NCBI GenBank assembly: GCA_049999765.1
Contig: JBNGIQ010002342.1
Span: 1-29,851, forward strand
Source of the DNA: Phaeoceros laevis
Taxonomy: Eukaryota; Anthocerotophyta; Anthocerotopsida; Notothyladales
Length of the DNA stretch: 29,851 nt
Direction: 5' to 3'
Positions within the stretch are counted from its first letter, which is position 1, and each line of letters begins with the position of its first letter. The notes under the pieces are model-generated. The model made no database searches. It was not told where the DNA came from and saw only the letters and a list, made by a program, of their open reading frames with translations. The position numbers and the translations under genes were made by a program. Shown here piece by piece: positions 9,901 through 20,400 of this stretch.

Positions 9901-11403
9901 GAAGATGGGAGGCATATCCATTTGAAACTAGGGCACCAATAGTAAGTTCAGGGACGGCTAGAAACTCTACATAATAGATCCTGCAGTCACTAGTACATTG
10001 GACGAAACATCTTGCCTGTCAAGAACGACCCAGGTTGCACCAAGCTGCTGAGCCTCCAGTGCGATGGCTCCTCTTGCTGCTCCAGGCACCACCTTTACTC
10101 TTACATGCACCTGAAAGCATAGACACACACGAACTTATGAACATAATAAGTGTGAAGGCTAGGCTATGGGCCGCCTAATGAGACCTATTATGATTGATGA
10201 AGACGGCAACACTCGACATAGCATCAACTTGATCTGAAAAGCAGGACACAATGATGCTACTGTGCATGTCCTCACCTTTTTCGCATCGCAAAGCTTGTGC
10301 AGTTGCTGCATCATGAAAGTGCAAGCCTCATTTATCTCGTCTTCCAGTTGGGCCCCTTGACTTCTTAGTCCTGCGGCACAATCGCCACCCAGCTTGGGGA
10401 AACTCCAGAGCTTCCTTCCTATCAAATCCACAATTCCCACAAGTTAGGCCAAAGTGGGTACAAATGAGGATATGGTGCATTGCAATCATCCTTGACATCA
10501 TCGAAGAGTAGTTAGCTCTCTTTGTCCGGAGGTCCAGCACAGCATGCAGTTCTATCAAGACAGATCTGTATCGTTTAAGCTATTCAGCACATCTAGTTCA
10601 AGAGCTGGACATCAGCTCAAGATCATGACGTACAGAAAGACACTGTGGTCACGGAATGCTTAGCAGCTAGTGTCGTGCAGAAGCTCTTCCCAGGAAACGT
10701 GTCTACCAGGAAAGAACCCGTAGCAACGATTCCAGCCAGGCTGAGTTGTGGAGGACTCCAGTGTTTGCAGCTAATCAAAGGACGGAATTCCTATGATTCT
10801 GTCTAAGAGCTGCAAAGGCATTTCTACATCCCTAAAGAGGCTGGCATATTACCAGCTAACCCATAGAAGGGTCCAAACATGTTCCTGCACCAGAAAGCCA
10901 GCCCTGCATTCACATTCTCAGTTGATCAGAAACACAATCGGAGACACTGCAGTGCGTCGCTGCGAAGAAGCTGTTGGAAATTTGAGGCGACCATTTCAAG
11001 CAGCACTCGGTAACCACAGACGGTTTCTCTACCGGCGAACTGCCAAACGTTCACGAGCAGAGGAAGGGCAGGCAGAGCGCTTGGCTACTCAGCCAATCAC
11101 ACATAGCAAATTGCTCCTGGTTCAACGGAATGTTCTTGTACCTGAAGCCGTTGCAGGGAGGATAGCCAGGAGGGTGATGTAGTCGCCGGGTTGAACAACG
11201 TTGGACAGGGCCCACTCCAGCGCATGCTTGGTGACTTCCTTGGTGGCATCGATAGCAACCACCACCATCTCTGTCAAATCTGCGGACGGCGCTCTGTTTT
11301 TGTGCCCCTTCTGGTGACCACCATTCTGCAACCTGGGACCTTGCTGCTGGGGAATCCTTGGTTCGAGTGGCACAGTTCTATTCTTCGACCCCACAGTACT
11401 CAT
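6911..11403 (-). CDS. Cytoplasmic protein kinase with N-terminal USP-like domain
   Basis: Ten exons give 928 residues: 11403-11142, 10418-10276, 10110-10016, 9854-9235, 9127-8345, 8212-8052, 7970-7894, 7776-7629, 7530-7381, 7258-6911. Every junction keeps phase. Residues about 45-185 form a UspA-like alpha/beta fold ([51 protein letters not shown]). A Ser/Pro/Asp-rich linker follows, ending in [20 protein letters not shown]. The kinase domain starts near 536: Gly loop EGGFGSV (about 556), Lys576 in VAVK, HRD at 671-673, DFG at 691-693, APE at 717-719. The catalytic loop reads HRDMRPNN, with Arg in place of the usual Lys. There is no signal peptide or membrane span, so it is an RLCK-type cytoplasmic kinase, closest to Arabidopsis At3g13690-like proteins. 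Substrate and ligand are unknown. The C-terminal tail (about 115 residues) is Ser/Gly-rich. The stop lies 268 bp upstream of the COX7c-like start, on the same strand. Confidence 0.93.
8229..8313. repeat. Tandem duplication filling intron 5 of the USP-kinase
   Basis: Two imperfect units of about 42 bp (8229-8270 and 8271-8313) share GCCATGATCA and CACAAGGTGGAAA. Both lie inside the 132-bp intron 8344-8213 and make up most of it. The intron probably grew by this duplication; the splice sites lie outside it. Confidence 0.8.
9855..10015 (-). other. GC-AG intron of the USP-kinase gene
   Basis: Exon 3 ends GACAG and the next bases are GCAAGATG. The following exon begins after ATATGCAG. Only this junction joins WVVLD to RHLKKEGK in frame, and that segment is colinear with Arabidopsis homologues. 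CAG followed by GCAAG is the known consensus of the minor GC donor class. The intron is 161 bp. Confidence 0.8.
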
Positions 11404-12909
11404 GACTGAGACGCTGTTCTACCTGCACCCTAGTGGAGTGACAAGGAGTCGGGGAGATGCCAGCCTCATCCAGAACCCTGCTGTGCTCCAGTGGCAAGAA
11501 TCTTCCGGCACGTCCGGCCCCTCTGCTGAGGATCGTCCAATCTGACAGCAGCGTCTGCACCCCTGGATAATCTGACAGCAGATTCAGCACCCGCTGTCAG
11601 TTGTCTCACGCCAGCAGCCAAGCGGACAGAATCTATAGCCACGAGAGCCCATGGCACCTTGCCCGCACGCCCACACCGGCACGCAGGTGAAGTGTTCCCG
11701 CTGCTACAGAGAATCTGGCCTGCCTAGTGAGGAGACAGAGTGGAACGCGCTGCTCCACCAGCTGGATGATCCAGACGCACGAATCGGCAGCAGCCGGCCA
11801 TGAGAATTCTTCAATGTCCCGCGCAGCGAAGACCTCTTGTGAGTAACAACCTCAGAATGTCTGAAGCGTACGCAGCCAGATCTTGATTTCCCCGCCCCGT
11901 CCTCCGCTATTTGCAACAAGCTACGAGGGAGAAGTTTTGAGGGGGCAGTCCTGTTCGTAACCAAATTGTGACCCTGCAACCGGCACACCCATAGCTTCAG
12001 CAACTCCCCGAACAGAACTCAGCAGCACGATGCAGTAGTGCTAGTCGAGCCAAGACACCCCGAAAATTTTACCGGGCAGGCTGCGGAACAGTTCAGCAAT
12101 GCAATCTACCACCTGACCCCTCATTCTCCGCACAAATGGAAACAGCTGGCCTGCAACTAAGGGCCAGCATTCCACAGAATCGGCTCGGATCTCAGAACAC
12201 CACAGGCAGCAAAAATCCCCAGCCACCACCACAGCTCCGACCACAGCGTACAGCGCCAAACCGGCCAACCAGGCAGCAGTAATACAGACAGCAGCAACTT
12301 GGCCCTCACAAAAATCCTCCAGCAAGCAACCAATCTTTCTCTGCTTCAAATCCGCCACATCTGGCAAGCAGACGGGACCAGAAGCGGCGTGGCAATCACA
12401 ATCCGCAACAACACCCGCAGGCCACACAGACCACACCAGGCCACACCAGCACAGCACTGTTTCCAAGCAACAGTCCACGAACCTGAGGCCGAACCGCAAG
12501 CGCGCAGAATTTTCCACGGAGACGAGCGGAGCCAAGCAGGGGAAGTAGGAAAAATTGGCAGCGCCGAATTGCCGGAGGCAGTGCAGGCGGAATCAGAGTG
12601 AGACGGAGGGGATGGAGTGTGGGGGCGGAAGGCACCACCGAGGAGCAGGCGAGGAAGAAGAGGGGTCCCCCCACTGTGGTTGGAACCACTATGGCAGCAG
12701 CAGCCCGGTTAGCACGTACATGCTACAGTTATCGCAGTAGACCTACGATAAGTATCGGGATTAGGCAAACCTGCCCTCCCGTACGGGCTCCACGTGGCGA
12801 AACGAGGGGGTCCGTGTACTCCGGATGTTGGGATGCTGCTGCGCGAATACTACTGTAGACTCCTGTTGGGCATGCCCGACGGGCCGACGGGCAGCACAAG
12901 AAGATAACG

Positions 12910-12995
12910 AGTATGTTAAAGGAAGCCGGGAGCACTGGGTTATGGCATTAGCACGGGTAATGCTACCCGGTGCGACCGCCTTCCTTTAACATACT
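12910..12995. repeat. 86-bp hairpin with perfect 16-bp outer arms
   Basis: AGTATGTTAAAGGAAG (12910-12925) pairs exactly with 12980-12995. The interior continues the stem imperfectly: GCACTGGGTTATGGCATTA pairs against TAATGCTACCCGGTGC. The stem length and small loop resemble a plant small-RNA precursor or a foldback element. Confidence 0.85.
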
Positions 12996-13035
12996 TAAAG
13001 GGAAGCGGTGAGTTATAAAGCCCGGGATTATGAGC

Positions 13036-13071
13036 GTAATCCCGTGACTTGCAGTAATCCCGCGACTTGCA
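13036..13071. repeat. 18-bp tandem duplication inside the nested repeat
   Basis: GTAATCCCGTGACTTGCA (13036-13053) is followed by a copy with one change (13054-13071). Confidence 0.9.
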
Positions 13072-13075
13072 GGCA

Positions 13076-13135
13076 TAATGTGCTACCCGGCGTTGGTAAT
13101 GTGCTACCCGGCGTTGGTACTAATGTGCTACCCGG
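13076..13135. repeat. 21-bp direct repeats in the loop of the nested repeat
   Basis: TAATGTGCTACCCGGCGTTGG occurs at 13076-13096 and 13097-13117. A third, shorter copy follows at 13121-13135. The core GCTACCCGG also occurs in the adjacent hairpin near 12962, which ties the two structures together. Confidence 0.9.
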
Positions 13136-14553
13136 TGCTAATCTCCATAAAGGAGCGGGATTACGCTCATGGGCGAGCGCGGGCTTTATAACAAGCCGGT
13201 TTCCTTTAAGGCCGGGATTTTGTGCCCGACCCCGACAGGCGGCCCCGGAATTATAGAAATGGAAGGGCGAAAGCTGCCGGCGCTCCTGGCACGGCTCGGA
13301 CACCGTCAGAAGGTGGGCCTCACAAACGCCACTGGCAGCCCAATCAGGAGCTCGCTTGCTCCGGCACACCACCTTTTTCTCCACTATTTATTCAATTGTT
13401 GATGAAATTTCTACGTCCACCAAGCGAGATCTGAAAGCTTCGGCTTAGCAACTCCCATTTGTTTGATTGATCCAGGACTGGGTCCCAATGTGAGCCGCAA
13501 TCTTACTCTTGGTGGGATCCTGAAAGGGAAAAAAATGCGAAAAAATCCGGAGGACAATAGGGAGAAGGGAAGACTTGCCGTGACCGAGAGAGCCGACAAG
13601 GCGATATTACGAGGATGGTGGTAGCTAATGACGAGTTTTTGTCGGTTTTGTTGTTGTGTAGGGGAGCTGAAACCAAGAGGGTGGCCGACACTGACTTTGG
13701 TTGCTCTCGTGTTTTATTAGATTAGTCTAGTCTCAGGCTGTGTGCTGGAATTTGAGCCCGGAGCTTCATTCGATGCGCATCTTGGGGGGGCCGCGATGTT
13801 TCTGAAGAAGCAGCTCCGCTTGAAGGGGGAAACTACTGCGACTACCGGTCCCATACATACATTGAAGGGCCGTGGCCCGGTCCCCGAATCATATGCCGGT
13901 TCGGCATCGGAGAGAGGGGTTTTCGTAGGGTTTGTTGGCATTCAAGGCAGCAGCTTCGGCCCGAGCCTGCTTCAATGCCTACCGCGCCGGTTTGGTTTCG
14001 AAGTTCAAACCCTGCTGTTGCCAGAGGAGGGTCAGGCGGGCGAGCTATGCCGCGCAGCCACCGCCATGAATCCTCTAATCAATGAATCCGCGGCTGTTTG
14101 GAGTGCAGAGTTGTTGCGTCCGATTATGGCGTCTGGAAGCGGCAGGTGCCGGCATTCAATTCGCCACTTACCTGATCAGCAGCAGCGGCTGCCAGACTAG
14201 GGCCAGATTTGGCAGAGGCCGCCAGACCTGGGGGTTCCTCCGCTTGTTGTAGCCCAGACTAGCCAGAGCCGGGGCCAGAGAGCACTAACCTTATGATGAG
14301 ACTGAGGAGCTGAGCTGAGCTGCCCCTTTCGTTGTTTGTTATGTGTTTGTGTGTGTCTGTAACCTCTTCTGCTTTGCTCTGGGAGTTCATATCTATGCCA
14401 GATCACCTCACCGCGCTATTCTAGGCTTAAAGGCGGACACGGAATCCTGCGTCTTGTTGTGTTTCAGAGTGCAGAGCCTGCCATGGAAGGGAAGGACGTG
14501 CCTACGGGCTGTTACGGGCAGGCATATTAGGGCGGTGGTGCACGCGCTGGCGT

Positions 14554-14573
14554 GGACGGGACGGGACGGGACG
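14554..14573. repeat. GGACG pentanucleotide microsatellite
   Basis: Four exact copies of GGACG stand in tandem. No gene is recognised around it. Confidence 0.9.
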
Positions 14574-15618
14574 GCGTCCGTAGGCCGACAGGAATCCGTG
14601 CACTGTAGTAGTGACCAACTCAACGTTGCGTGTCAAGGGCCAGGGCAAAAGAGAGAGATGAAGAAGGTGATGAGTGATGAGGGAAGCAGGATAGGAGCAT
14701 GGCTGATTAGAACCGGTGCGTTTATTTAGGGCGGCCTGCCTAATAGGCAGGTCAAAGTCTTTACTGCGCCAGGATTTGCGGCTCTTTTGCCATCTCGGTG
14801 ACCGCGCTCTGCTTCGGCGCATTTAGTGTTTTTTGTTTGCTGACGTGCAAGTGTTGTGTGTACTGCAAGTGTTGTGTGTACTCCGTTTTGTGTTTCAAGG
14901 TTCCCGAGGAGGATAATCATGCCCGGTCTTCTGACATGGAAAGCAAACCAACATCTACAAGCCAGCTACAGGAAGGTGGAAGAGAAGAGAAGAGAGGCTG
15001 CTGCTGCTACGGATTTATGGCAGCAATCAGCGGCTTTACGATTTGACCCCTGCTCCACGCCATGGGATGCGCTAGATTGGCGACGGCAGACCGGCTTGCT
15101 GCCCTCGTAATAGCTAAGCAAGATCCGTTTCCGTTGTCTCGGACCCTGGTGATGGAATGGGATTGGGTGGAGGAAACAGCACAGAGATCAGTCCACCACA
15201 GTCGCTTTCCTCCGGCGGGCGGGTGGCATATTCCACTCCTCCTCGCAACCACGCAGCTCGGCTCCTCCCGGCTTTGGATCCGACAGTCAGGTCTGCCAGT
15301 CAGTGCTGAATTCTGCACCAGTTGCTCGGTTTCACCAACTGCACGGTGCTCTGCTGGTGCTGCTGCACACATACATAGACCACAGCAAGCGACGTGGAGG
15401 GGTGTGGTATGGACGGGAGATAGGTTCCAAGGAGCTTGCCTATGTTCCCGCTCGTCGCGACTCGAGGCCCTGCGCTGACACTACCGGGAGGGGGGTGGGT
15501 GCAGCAGTGCACTGGGTGAACTAGTCCAGACTAGTCTAGAGTTGGAAGGCTTCTCTACTTGGCTCCCATTCACTTTGTTTAGGGCAGGGACAAGCTCGCT
15601 TCCCCAAGCGCTCGCTGT

Positions 15619-15663
15619 GCTGTGGCTGTTGTTGCTGTGGCTGCTGTTGCTGTGGCTGCTGTT
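15619..15663. repeat. Three 15-bp units of CTG-rich microsatellite
   Basis: Units at 15619-15633, 15634-15648 and 15649-15663 follow GCTGTGGCTGCTGTT, the first with one change, and run on into further GCTGCT. Read either way this gives Leu- or Gln-rich frames, which explains several chance open frames over it. Confidence 0.9.
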
Positions 15664-17486
15664 GCTGCTCGCTGTAGTGCCTGAGCACAGGCCAGGGCAG
15701 ACCTGCTCGGAGACAAACCAACAGCCACCAGCCGAGCCCGTGCTGCCTGGCAGCCACTGTCCTTGCCAGACGGACGGAGCTGTTGGAGCACTTGGCATCG
15801 GGCTCCGGGACTGGCCAAGTCCCCGGGTAGTACCGTCTTCACCTACTCTATACTCTGCACAGACTGTAGAAAGCCCAAGCCCCCTTTTTCCTTTTGCGAA
15901 AGCAGAGGCTGGCGCTGGCGAACACTGGGGGCGGTAGCTACTTCACAATCAGGCGGGCCTAGTCTGATTAATCTGGAATCAGTGATGTGTCCCTGCCCTC
16001 AAAGCTGATGCATGGATCAGGTGATGAGTAAGCAGTAATCGCGGTTTTCGGTGTATGATGAGCTGTGGCCTTCAATCATCCTGCAGCTGACAGCAACTGG
16101 GATAAAAAGACAATCATGCAGCAACGGCCCGTACCGAAACCAGCACCCATCGCAATTCACAAATCTTGTGCAAAGCATCAAAGTACGAAGATGGGGGAGA
16201 TGGGGCGAAAAGAGGGGCCTCGGCATGGCATGCTGTGCCCGTGATCAAACCTGTTGCCACACAAGGTTCTCACCTAAGCTCATACATGGTACTTACTACC
16301 TTGTGTAGATGTGGTGCCCACACCTGCCAGCCTGGAAGGAAGGGAGCATGCAACCGTTTCGCAACGGAAAATGGGATGATCAAACACAAATAACAAGGTA
16401 GCCTGGACTACCCACACACTAGTCTATAGTCTGGGAAATAGTCTTACAGGCTAGGCGTGGATGGCTGGTCAAAAAGCTAGGGGGATTGCACAAGTGGGAA
16501 TGCGCCTGGGAGCCTAGGACTGCGTCGCTTGGTGCTTGACAGGTCTTTGCGCTTTTGACTTGTTACGGGAGTAACGGGACTCCCCACTGTCAACTCGACG
16601 GATGGTCCTTCCTGTGCAATCTCACATCTTGTGGGGTGGTGGCTTTTTTTGTAACCTGAGTGAGAGAGAGACCATGTAAGCAGCACCACCTTGAATGTGG
16701 GAGCAGCAGTAGTCCATGGTGTAAGAGGAAGAGCTGACCACTTGCGAGGACACGATCAAGGGCAAGGGATAAAACAGACAGCCGTTTGTTCGTGCACAGC
16801 AGCAGCAGTTGGCTTGATGGTGATCTTTCCTGCCATTCCTGCACCCACCCCTCGTCACACCCATCGTCCTGATCCACCCCCGCCGACATGCTCCAAGCGC
16901 TGGTAGCTATGGCATTGAAAAATCTGAATTGAAAGAAAATTCATGTCGCTACGTAACTGCAGCAACCTTCCACCTGCCGGGTGGTGGCATATAAGGAAGT
17001 CAGCTCACATCCAAGCGTGACAGACAGAAGATTGCCAACGCGGAAGGGACTGCAGGGCCCCAGAACACCAAGACGGGGACTTTTGAGCAATCTCTTGTCG
17101 CTGTCGCTAGAAATCTAGCCAAACAAGAAAACGCATGTGCACACTGTAATTTACTTTATGGCTGAGCAGTAATAAGCTACTTACAGGTGTGACAGCAGCA
17201 GCCGGGTTACATGTACACAGCGTTTACAATCAGGACAACCATCAGACAACTTGACAAGAAAAGGCATAAAGAATTTTACCAAATTTAGCTGCTCAAACAA
17301 CTCTCTATGAGCATCACCACACATTTCACCAGGTAGCCGACATGTGGCAGGCTCTTCTTCGCAAGAGGAAGCAGAGAATTCAGAGCATGATTTAAGCCCG
17401 TCAAGGCCACAACAACAAGATGCAAAGACTACTGTGAAGCTTTTGCTTCATCAAAGAATAGTTTCCTAATCTGCCATTCTAATGTT

Positions 17487-20400
17487 TTACAGTTGGAAAG
17501 AGCCTAGCTCTTGACCGTGATGCTGGAGGACAACCACCTTCTCTGCCTGCCATTCCAGACGGTAGGATAGGTCCAGGGCTAAGTAAGCCAGTTTCAAGGC
17601 CGAATCGTCACTTGGCCGTCTCTCATGGCCGCCCTAACATCACCAAATATCAAGAATGAGAAAGTCAGCTATCTGGGGCTCTTGGTAAAACGTTTGCTCA
17701 GCTTAAAGATGGTCCAGGCATACTCACAGGACTCTCCTGGTCGCTGGCAGAATCGTCTGTAGACGAGTGATTGCTTCTGTGCCCAAGAGTGGCTATGTGC
17801 ATTAAACTGGAGGATGACGACCTTGGTGAGAAGCCTGCCCAAGGTGGCACAAGCACAAGCTTTGTGCACTGCACGGGTACATGAGTCCTACTCAATCTTT
17901 CCCACCAGACAGCACCAAGGGACCACCATCGAATGACCAGCCCATTTTGGGAGAACGCTACCAAGCCCTATGTGTGCAACATTGCCATGTCAGCTGCGAG
18001 CACACTCAAACCACTGGACATAGGCAGTAAATTGGGAGGCAGACAGACACCCTTACCTCTCCGTCATTTGAGAATGCAAGTGCAGATATGCCGCTTATGC
18101 TTGCAGCAGAACCTGATGAAGAAAGTAATGCTGGATGGCCCGGAGGTCCACTAGCATCAAGTACCTTCAGAGTGCTCATGCTGCAACGGCAGAGTGTTAC
18201 ATCGCTCAGTCCGAGATACTGCTGCCCAATCCAAACCTATGCTGCAAGTACCTCCTAGCATGGCATAGATACTTGCAGTGTCAGCGAAAGGACTCACCTG
18301 TGAAGGTCATAGACGTGAATGGCCAGTGTGCGAACATCTCCAACGGGATCACCCACTGCAAGCTTTGGGTTCGATGTTGATGAACCAGGATGCAGAGCTA
18401 CCATCGGGAACACACGAACTATCTCCCTTACTGCTGCCATGGCGCTTTGCATACACTGCTTTCGCAAGGAGTAGTTGCCTGCTTCCAAGGTTTGCAAGAT
18501 CAAAGAAGTCACCTGCACCACCCAGTCCAAGTCAAACGGCGTACTTCCAATAGGACTCTTGTTGTCCCTCCCACACAACTGGGATTTCTTCCCGTAGGCA
18601 AGTACAAAAGGTTGGAAGTCAGCTAACCTCAATTCTAGCATTATAGCGACTATACCTGACCCAGGTGGGGTAGCACAGCTTTTGGAGCTCCACGAATGCA
18701 TCTGATAAGAACACTGAGGGAAACTCGGTGCACAGGAGAGTCCGAAGCTGTAGCTTCAAGCTGATTGTGGGCAACGTGCAGGAATCCTGTAACATCTGCC
18801 ATGGCTAAACTTGGTAGGAGATTCCCTGCAAGGCTTTCACGAATGGCCATAGCTACAGCAGGGGCTGGATAAGTGCCATTCTCAGTTGCCCCGCCTACAT
18901 TACTCAAATTTTCTATCTGGTCAAAGACCTGCACCATAAAATGCCGAGACTGACTAGCAATGAGATCATGCCATGTAGACGTCATTCCCTCTGCCAAGAT
19001 CTCTGCCACTGATGCTACATGTCTGTCCTTAGCAGCTTGTACCAATTGCAACAGCAGGGGGGCCACCATCCTTGCCAAGTCAGGCCGCACAATTGTAGGA
19101 TACCACACTGCCAAAGAAGCTGCTACGATTATTCTAGCAGCTCTTCCATCTTGCTCAGTGCCGCCTAGCATCACTGTCCAATATTGGCCATCGGATGACT
19201 CCAACCATCTTCGAAGGCCGTCATCTTCCCCACAATTCCCAACTCTTCCGTCTCCTCCTTCCTTTTCTTGTGCTGTAGAATCAGTCGCTCGGAGCACTGC
19301 TGGCGCTGCCCGGATTGCTGCACAATGAAACAGAGTGCGAGCAGCCATGCGCACATGCTCACTTGGGTCTTGCCAGAATGATGCATAGACCTGTGAAAGA
19401 TGTGGTGCAAGTTAAATAACAGGTAAACTGCGCCAAAGGTGACCATAAGTAATGAACATGCGTAGCAGATTGAGTTCATTCATCCCTGAACTGAATACTA
19501 ACCTCCAGGCACGGGCTGATAACCCCAGAAAGCTTCTCTGCCAGTCCTCGGGAATAGAAACCTGCTAGTTCACTGCACAGTTTCATGCAGGGCACCCAAA
19601 TGACGATTGACCCCACTGTAGATCAGTGCTTGCACACAAAAAACTTTCAAAATTACTACCTGCTACAAATCCTAAAACTGAGGGTCAAAAAACAGAACGC
19701 AGGAATATGAAGAAATACCTGCATGCATACGAAGCAGGTTTTGAGAGAAGTATTAGCCTTTGAGCAAGAGAAACAAGAGTGAGTGACCTTATTGCACAAA
19801 ATTCTGAGGATGTTCTCCAGAGCTGCACACCCCACGACCAGGTGACATAGTGTAAGACAGTCTGCTCTGCATAGGAAATGCAGCAGACTTCTCAAAGTGA
19901 AGAAGAGGAGACCTACCTCATAAGTTGCAACTTGACTAGGGAGAAATAATGTCATTGCACCCCTGTCTCCACCAAGCCCCAACCCAACCCCGACGTGCTC
20001 AGGTTGGTACACATGCAAATCCACTATTAACAGGTGATCCACGTTGGTATCTACTCCCCACAGATGCAGAAACGACAAACTCATTCTCAGAAGGCGACCT
20101 TCAGTTGACACCAACCAACTTGGTGATTCGATATCGTCTCTCCCTCCAGTATCTGCCCTTGGAAATAAAGTGTTCTTCCTATTTAGTCGACGACTTTGCC
20201 CTTTCACTGAAGAATGCTCATTCGTGTTGTGGGCGATGTCACTACTGAAACCATCCATCATGTGGACTTTTTGCATTCCTTCCTGGTTTGACGATGATAG
20301 TTTGCCAAGCACTGAAAGTGCTTCCAGATTTGATGCCATCAATGATAGCAAGTCAAATTGCAAAGCAGCAACACCTGGCATAGGACACGCCCCTTTGATT

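Larger units (their letters stand above)
12994..13211. repeat. Nested inverted repeat around internal tandem repeats
   Basis: Three arm pairs are nested: 12994-13008 with 13196-13211 (imperfect, core TTAAAGG), 13012-13023 with 13181-13192 (perfect 12 bp, GTTATAAAGCCC) and 13030-13044 with 13156-13170 (perfect 15 bp, ATGAGCGTAATCCCG). The outer arm shares the TTAAAGGAA motif with the neighbouring hairpin. The organisation is that of a foldback-type element: terminal inverted arms around short internal repeats. Confidence 0.88.
11404..17486. other. 6.1-kb region without a recognised gene
   Basis: This lies between the start of the USP-kinase (leftward) and the 3' end of the WDR7-like gene. It must hold the kinase promoter and 5' leader, and the WDR7-like 3' untranslated region near 17300-17486. 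Open frames at 12041-12535 (-; begins with TTG, not ATG), 13742-14200 (+; begins with GTG, first ATG 13796), 14343-14729 (+) and 15062-15478 (+) show no domain or motif that I recognise. A TATAAG at 16990-16995 (+) has no obvious gene downstream. The 12.9-13.2 kb block is strongly structured and is listed separately. Confidence 0.55.

Noticed and set aside
10793-11182. Plus-strand open frame of 129 codons
   Set aside because: It covers intron 1 and the end of exon 1 of the USP-kinase on the opposite strand and shows no family features.
12041-12535. Minus-strand open frame of 164 codons upstream of the USP-kinase
   Set aside because: It starts with TTG rather than ATG, is rich in Val/Cys/Ala/Leu without a domain, and overlaps plus-strand frames of similar quality. 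It is more likely part of the leader or spacer.
13036-13135. Short regular repeats that could suggest a CRISPR array
   Set aside because: The units are adjacent or nearly so, without unique spacers of constant length, and the locus is eukaryotic.
13742-14200. Plus-strand open frame of 152 codons
   Set aside because: It begins with GTG; the first ATG is at 13796. No domain, splice pattern or family match is visible, so it is not called as a gene, although a lineage-specific protein cannot be excluded.
15536-15842. Gln- and Ser/Asn-rich frames on the minus strand
   Set aside because: They come from the CTG/CAG-type microsatellite, which is open in several frames. Nothing outside the repeat looks coding.
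19656-19916. Continuation of the long WDR7-like frame past 19917 for a further 87 codons
   Set aside because: The extra residues lack family similarity. A clean GT donor follows GAG at 19917, and the next exon at 19822 resumes the family sequence (LWRTSSEFCAIRSL) in a different frame, so this is intron read-through.
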